In this document: positions 14,071 to 16,709 of the stretch, piece by piece
Position numbering within the stretch: position 1 is the first letter of the stretch
Layout: each line of letters starts with the position of its first letter
Origin: a bacterium
Lineage (GTDB): Bacteria; JAMCPX01
Reading direction: 5' to 3'
Length of the DNA stretch: 16,709 nt
Assembly: GCA_021789095.1 (NCBI GenBank)
Contig: JAJYJX010000034.1
Span: forward strand, 1-16,709
Position numbers and translations under genes: made by a program
Notes under the pieces: generated by a model
Told to the model about the DNA's origin: nothing
The model's input: only the letters and a program-made list of their open reading frames with translations
The model's database searches: none

Positions 14071-16686
14071 ATGACAGAAGATACAAATGGCAAACAACAG
14101 GAAACAGGTACCGCTCATTCCACTCCAGTACCCAGGCGCAGCAAAATAATATGGTATGTTGCAGCTGCGGTGCTGCTGTGCATCATCATACCTGTGGGCG
14201 GTTATTTTTATATAACCTACGATATACCAAAAATAAACACTATAACAGACTATAAGCCGTCTGTTATAACGAAAGTTTACGGTGATGATGGATCTGCTGT
14301 AGGGGAATTGTTTCTCCAGCGCCGCATACCTATCTCCATGGATCAGATGGCGAAATATGTACCCGAAGCATTCATAGCGGCGGAAGACGCAACATTCTAC
14401 CAGCACGGAGGAGTTGATTATGAGGCCATTATCCGGGCGGCCATAAAGGACCTTCTGGCAGGTCAGATCGTACAGGGGGGCAGTACCATAACACAGCAGC
14501 TTGTCAAAACACTGCTTTTAACGCCCCAGAAGACCATTACAAGGAAGATCCGGGAATTCATTCTCGCAACGCAGCTGGAAAGGCATCTCACAAAAAATGA
14601 GATATTGGACATATATCTGAACCAGATCTATCTGGGCGACGGCTGTTACGGCGTGGAGGCCGCGAGTGAGCAGTATTTCGGTAAAAAGGCAAAAGACCTT
14701 TCTCTTGCCGAGGCTGCCATACTTGGGGGCCTGCCGAGATCCCCGAATACATACTCTCCGGTGAATTCTCCCTCTAGGGCCAAGCTGCGCCAGAAGTATG
14801 TCCTGCATAGAATGATGGAACAGGGGTATATAACAAAAGTGCAGGAAGCGCTCGCGTACAACCAGCCTGTCAAGATTTACTTTAACAACGCATATTCGGT
14901 CAAAAACATTTCTCCCTATTTCTTGGATATGCTGAGACAGCAGGTGTACACAAAATACAGCGAAGACGCAGTGCTTGAACAGGGATTAAAGATCTATACA
15001 ACCATTGATCCGATGATGCAGAAAGCAGCCAACACGGCGGTTAAAGAAGGTCTTGAACAAATAACCATGAAGCAGGGATATACCGGCCCTGAAGAGCACC
15101 TTGCAAACGATAAAGACATAAAGGACTATGAAAACAGTATAAGGGAAAACGAACTTGCAGTGAATCCCGATTACTACGTACTGACACCTTCTATGGCTGA
15201 CAACGGCACCTTACCTGTTCAGTATATTGTAATGCCTGGCAAATCGTACCATGCAGTTGTAACAGGATTTTTACTGTCGGATAAAGGCGTTGAAATCAAT
15301 GTGGGCGGTGAAAAGGGCATAATCTATACTTCGACGATGAGATGGGCGCATCCATTTGATCCTGATAAATGGTATCCGCCTGTTACCGACCCGCACAGGG
15401 TATTAAAGACCGGGGATGTGATACTGGTAAATTTTGTTAAAAAGGACAAAAATATAATGGAATTTACGCTTCAACCCGAGCCTGAAATCCAGGGCGCGCT
15501 TGTGGCACTTGATGTCTCAACCGGCGGCATAAGGGCAATGGTCGGAGGATACAGCTTCCTCCGGTCGCAGTACAACCACGCTGTCCAGGCACAGCGGCAG
15601 CCGGGGTCTGCTTTTAAGCCGATCTACTACGCGGCCGCACTGGAAAAGGGCTACACGCCTGCATCAATAATACTCGATACACCCGTGGTTTACCAATACA
15701 CGGCGACAACAACGGGTACAACCGAGACCGGGACAACGCCAACAGCACCGACCGTGTGGAAGCCGCGAAATTATGATAAAACATTTACAGGGCCAATAAC
15801 GCTGCAGAACGCCATAACACACTCAAAGAATAATCCGTCTATAAGGCTGCTCAATGCCATTGGTGTCGAATATGCCATAAATTTCGCGAGGAAGTTCGGC
15901 ATAACAGCCCCCCTTACCAATGATTTAACGCTTGCTCTGGGCTCATCTTCCTTAAGCCTTATGGACCTGGTTACTGCTTACAACGTATTTCCGAACTACG
16001 GCACCCTTATCCATCCGTACTATATAAAAAAGATTATAGACAGGGACGGGACCGTGCTTGAAGACAATGAGGTTGCGCCCCATACCGTTAACCTTAATTA
16101 TATTTCAACCACGGCATTTGCTTCGCAATCCGTCTCCCAAACTACCGCACAACCCGTTACCTTAACCTCGGCACAAAAAACTACAGGGACATCATTAACT
16201 CCGTCTGTAAGCTATGCTTTCGATCCTGCAGCTGCTTATGTCATGATAAGCATGCTGAGAAATGTTGTGCAACACGGAACAGGCTGGAGGGCCAATGCAC
16301 TTGGCAGACCCGCTGCAGGCAAAACAGGTACAACAGAGGACAACAGGGATGCATGGTTCATTGGTTTTACGCCAAACGTTATAGCGGGCGTCTGGGTCGG
16401 GTTCGATGATAACAGAAGTCTGGGCACAGCTGAAACAGGCGGCAATACCGCAGCACCGATCTGGCTGGATTTTATGAAGGAGGCAGTTACTGCATACCCT
16501 GACAGTGATTTTCCCATACCGTCGGGTGTAGTGTTTGCAAGGATAGACGCAAAAACAGGTTATCTTGCAACAGCGGATGATCCGGATGCCAGATTTGAGG
16601 CATTTGTTTCAGGCACACAGCCTACACAAACAGCTGCACAGGTGACTGCCCAGCACGGCAATGAGTTTTTCAGGTTCGGACAGTAA
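14071..16686 (+). CDS. Class A penicillin-binding protein (bifunctional transglycosylase/transpeptidase)
   Basis: An 871-residue PBP1A-type enzyme that polymerises glycan strands from lipid II and cross-links them. Order: cytoplasmic tail (1-25), one membrane helix (about 26-48), glycosyltransferase 51 domain with E105 in AAEDATFYQHGG, GGSTITQQLVK (about 138), RKIREFILATQLE and EILDIYLNQIYLG; then an OB-like insert (about 330-470) and the transpeptidase domain with SxxK at S513-K516, SxN at S585-N587 and KTGT at 751-754. All catalytic motifs are intact. Two Thr/Ser-rich stretches (about 543-558 and 678-713) interrupt the transpeptidase half and are unusual. AGAGG lies six bases before the ATG. 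No terminator is visible in the 23 bases after the stop. Confidence 0.96.
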   Translation: MTEDTNGKQQETGTAHSTPVPRRSKIIWYVAAAVLLCIIIPVGGYFYITYDIPKINTITDYKPSVITKVYGDDGSAVGELFLQRRIPISMDQMAKYVPEAFIAAEDATFYQHGGVDYEAIIRAAIKDLLAGQIVQGGSTITQQLVKTLLLTPQKTITRKIREFILATQLERHLTKNEILDIYLNQIYLGDGCYGVEAASEQYFGKKAKDLSLAEAAILGGLPRSPNTYSPVNSPSRAKLRQKYVLHRMMEQGYITKVQEALAYNQPVKIYFNNAYSVKNISPYFLDMLRQQVYTKYSEDAVLEQGLKIYTTIDPMMQKAANTAVKEGLEQITMKQGYTGPEEHLANDKDIKDYENSIRENELAVNPDYYVLTPSMADNGTLPVQYIVMPGKSYHAVVTGFLLSDKGVEINVGGEKGIIYTSTMRWAHPFDPDKWYPPVTDPHRVLKTGDVILVNFVKKDKNIMEFTLQPEPEIQGALVALDVSTGGIRAMVGGYSFLRSQYNHAVQAQRQPGSAFKPIYYAAALEKGYTPASIILDTPVVYQYTATTTGTTETGTTPTAPTVWKPRNYDKTFTGPITLQNAITHSKNNPSIRLLNAIGVEYAINFARKFGITAPLTNDLTLALGSSSLSLMDLVTAYNVFPNYGTLIHPYYIKKIIDRDGTVLEDNEVAPHTVNLNYISTTAFASQSVSQTTAQPVTLTSAQKTTGTSLTPSVSYAFDPAAAYVMISMLRNVVQHGTGWRANALGRPAAGKTGTTEDNRDAWFIGFTPNVIAGVWVGFDDNRSLGTAETGGNTAAPIWLDFMKEAVTAYPDSDFPIPSGVVFARIDAKTGYLATADDPDARFEAFVSGTQPTQTAAQVTAQHGNEFFRFGQ

Positions 16687-16709
16687 CCGGGTTAAAGGAT
16701 CAAGCGTTT

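Overview
The window (16.7 kb, moderate GC) looks like a chromosome segment of an anaerobic Deltaproteobacterium sensu lato (Desulfobacterota or Nitrospirota type). The main evidence is the carD – PIN/TRAM ATPase-like membrane protein – ispD – ispF – cysS gene order, a multiheme c-type cytochrome lipoprotein, and a molybdate-binding protein start. This assignment is inference from gene content and order, not from a search.

Layout. 1-996 (minus strand): the 5' end of a ModA-type molybdate-binding protein, a tRNA-Arg(CCG), and an isochorismatase-fold protein with Gly at the usual Cys position. 1201-4416 (plus strand): a three-gene redox cassette made of a GMC flavoprotein with a ferredoxin-like Cys cluster, a small Tat-signal subunit of the gluconate 2-dehydrogenase subunit 3 type, and a lipoprotein cytochrome with seven heme-binding motifs. 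4423-5346 (minus): a multispanning membrane protein with a BamE-like C-terminal domain. 5552-7546 (minus): uvrB. 7601-9130: an accessory patch holding a dispersed palindromic repeat, an intact MazF/ribbon-helix-helix toxin-antitoxin operon, relics of a second toxin-antitoxin-like pair, and a compound inverted repeat that abuts cysS. 9131-13301 (minus): the carD to cysS housekeeping operon. 13494-16686 (plus): a small exported protein and a class A penicillin-binding protein.

How the genes work together. The redox cassette resembles three-subunit gluconate/sorbitol-type dehydrogenases. The flavoprotein would oxidise an alcohol or sterol-like substrate, the small subunit would carry it through the Tat pathway, and the cytochrome would pass electrons onward in the envelope. 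The substrate is not visible from sequence. The carD operon joins a transcription regulator, two MEP isoprenoid enzymes and a tRNA synthetase. Near-consensus sigma70-type promoters can be placed for several units. Two of them (the antitoxin operon and uvrB) would start transcription within a few bases of the start codon, and both genes lack a clear Shine-Dalgarno sequence.

The most interesting items are the redox cassette with its heptaheme partner, the two diverged inverted repeats around the start of the cytochrome gene (one read as protein), the promoter built into three 12-bp operator repeats in front of the toxin-antitoxin genes, and the frameshifted toxin-antitoxin relics beside it. I did not find a CRISPR array, an integrase, a transposase or a clearly novel defence system.
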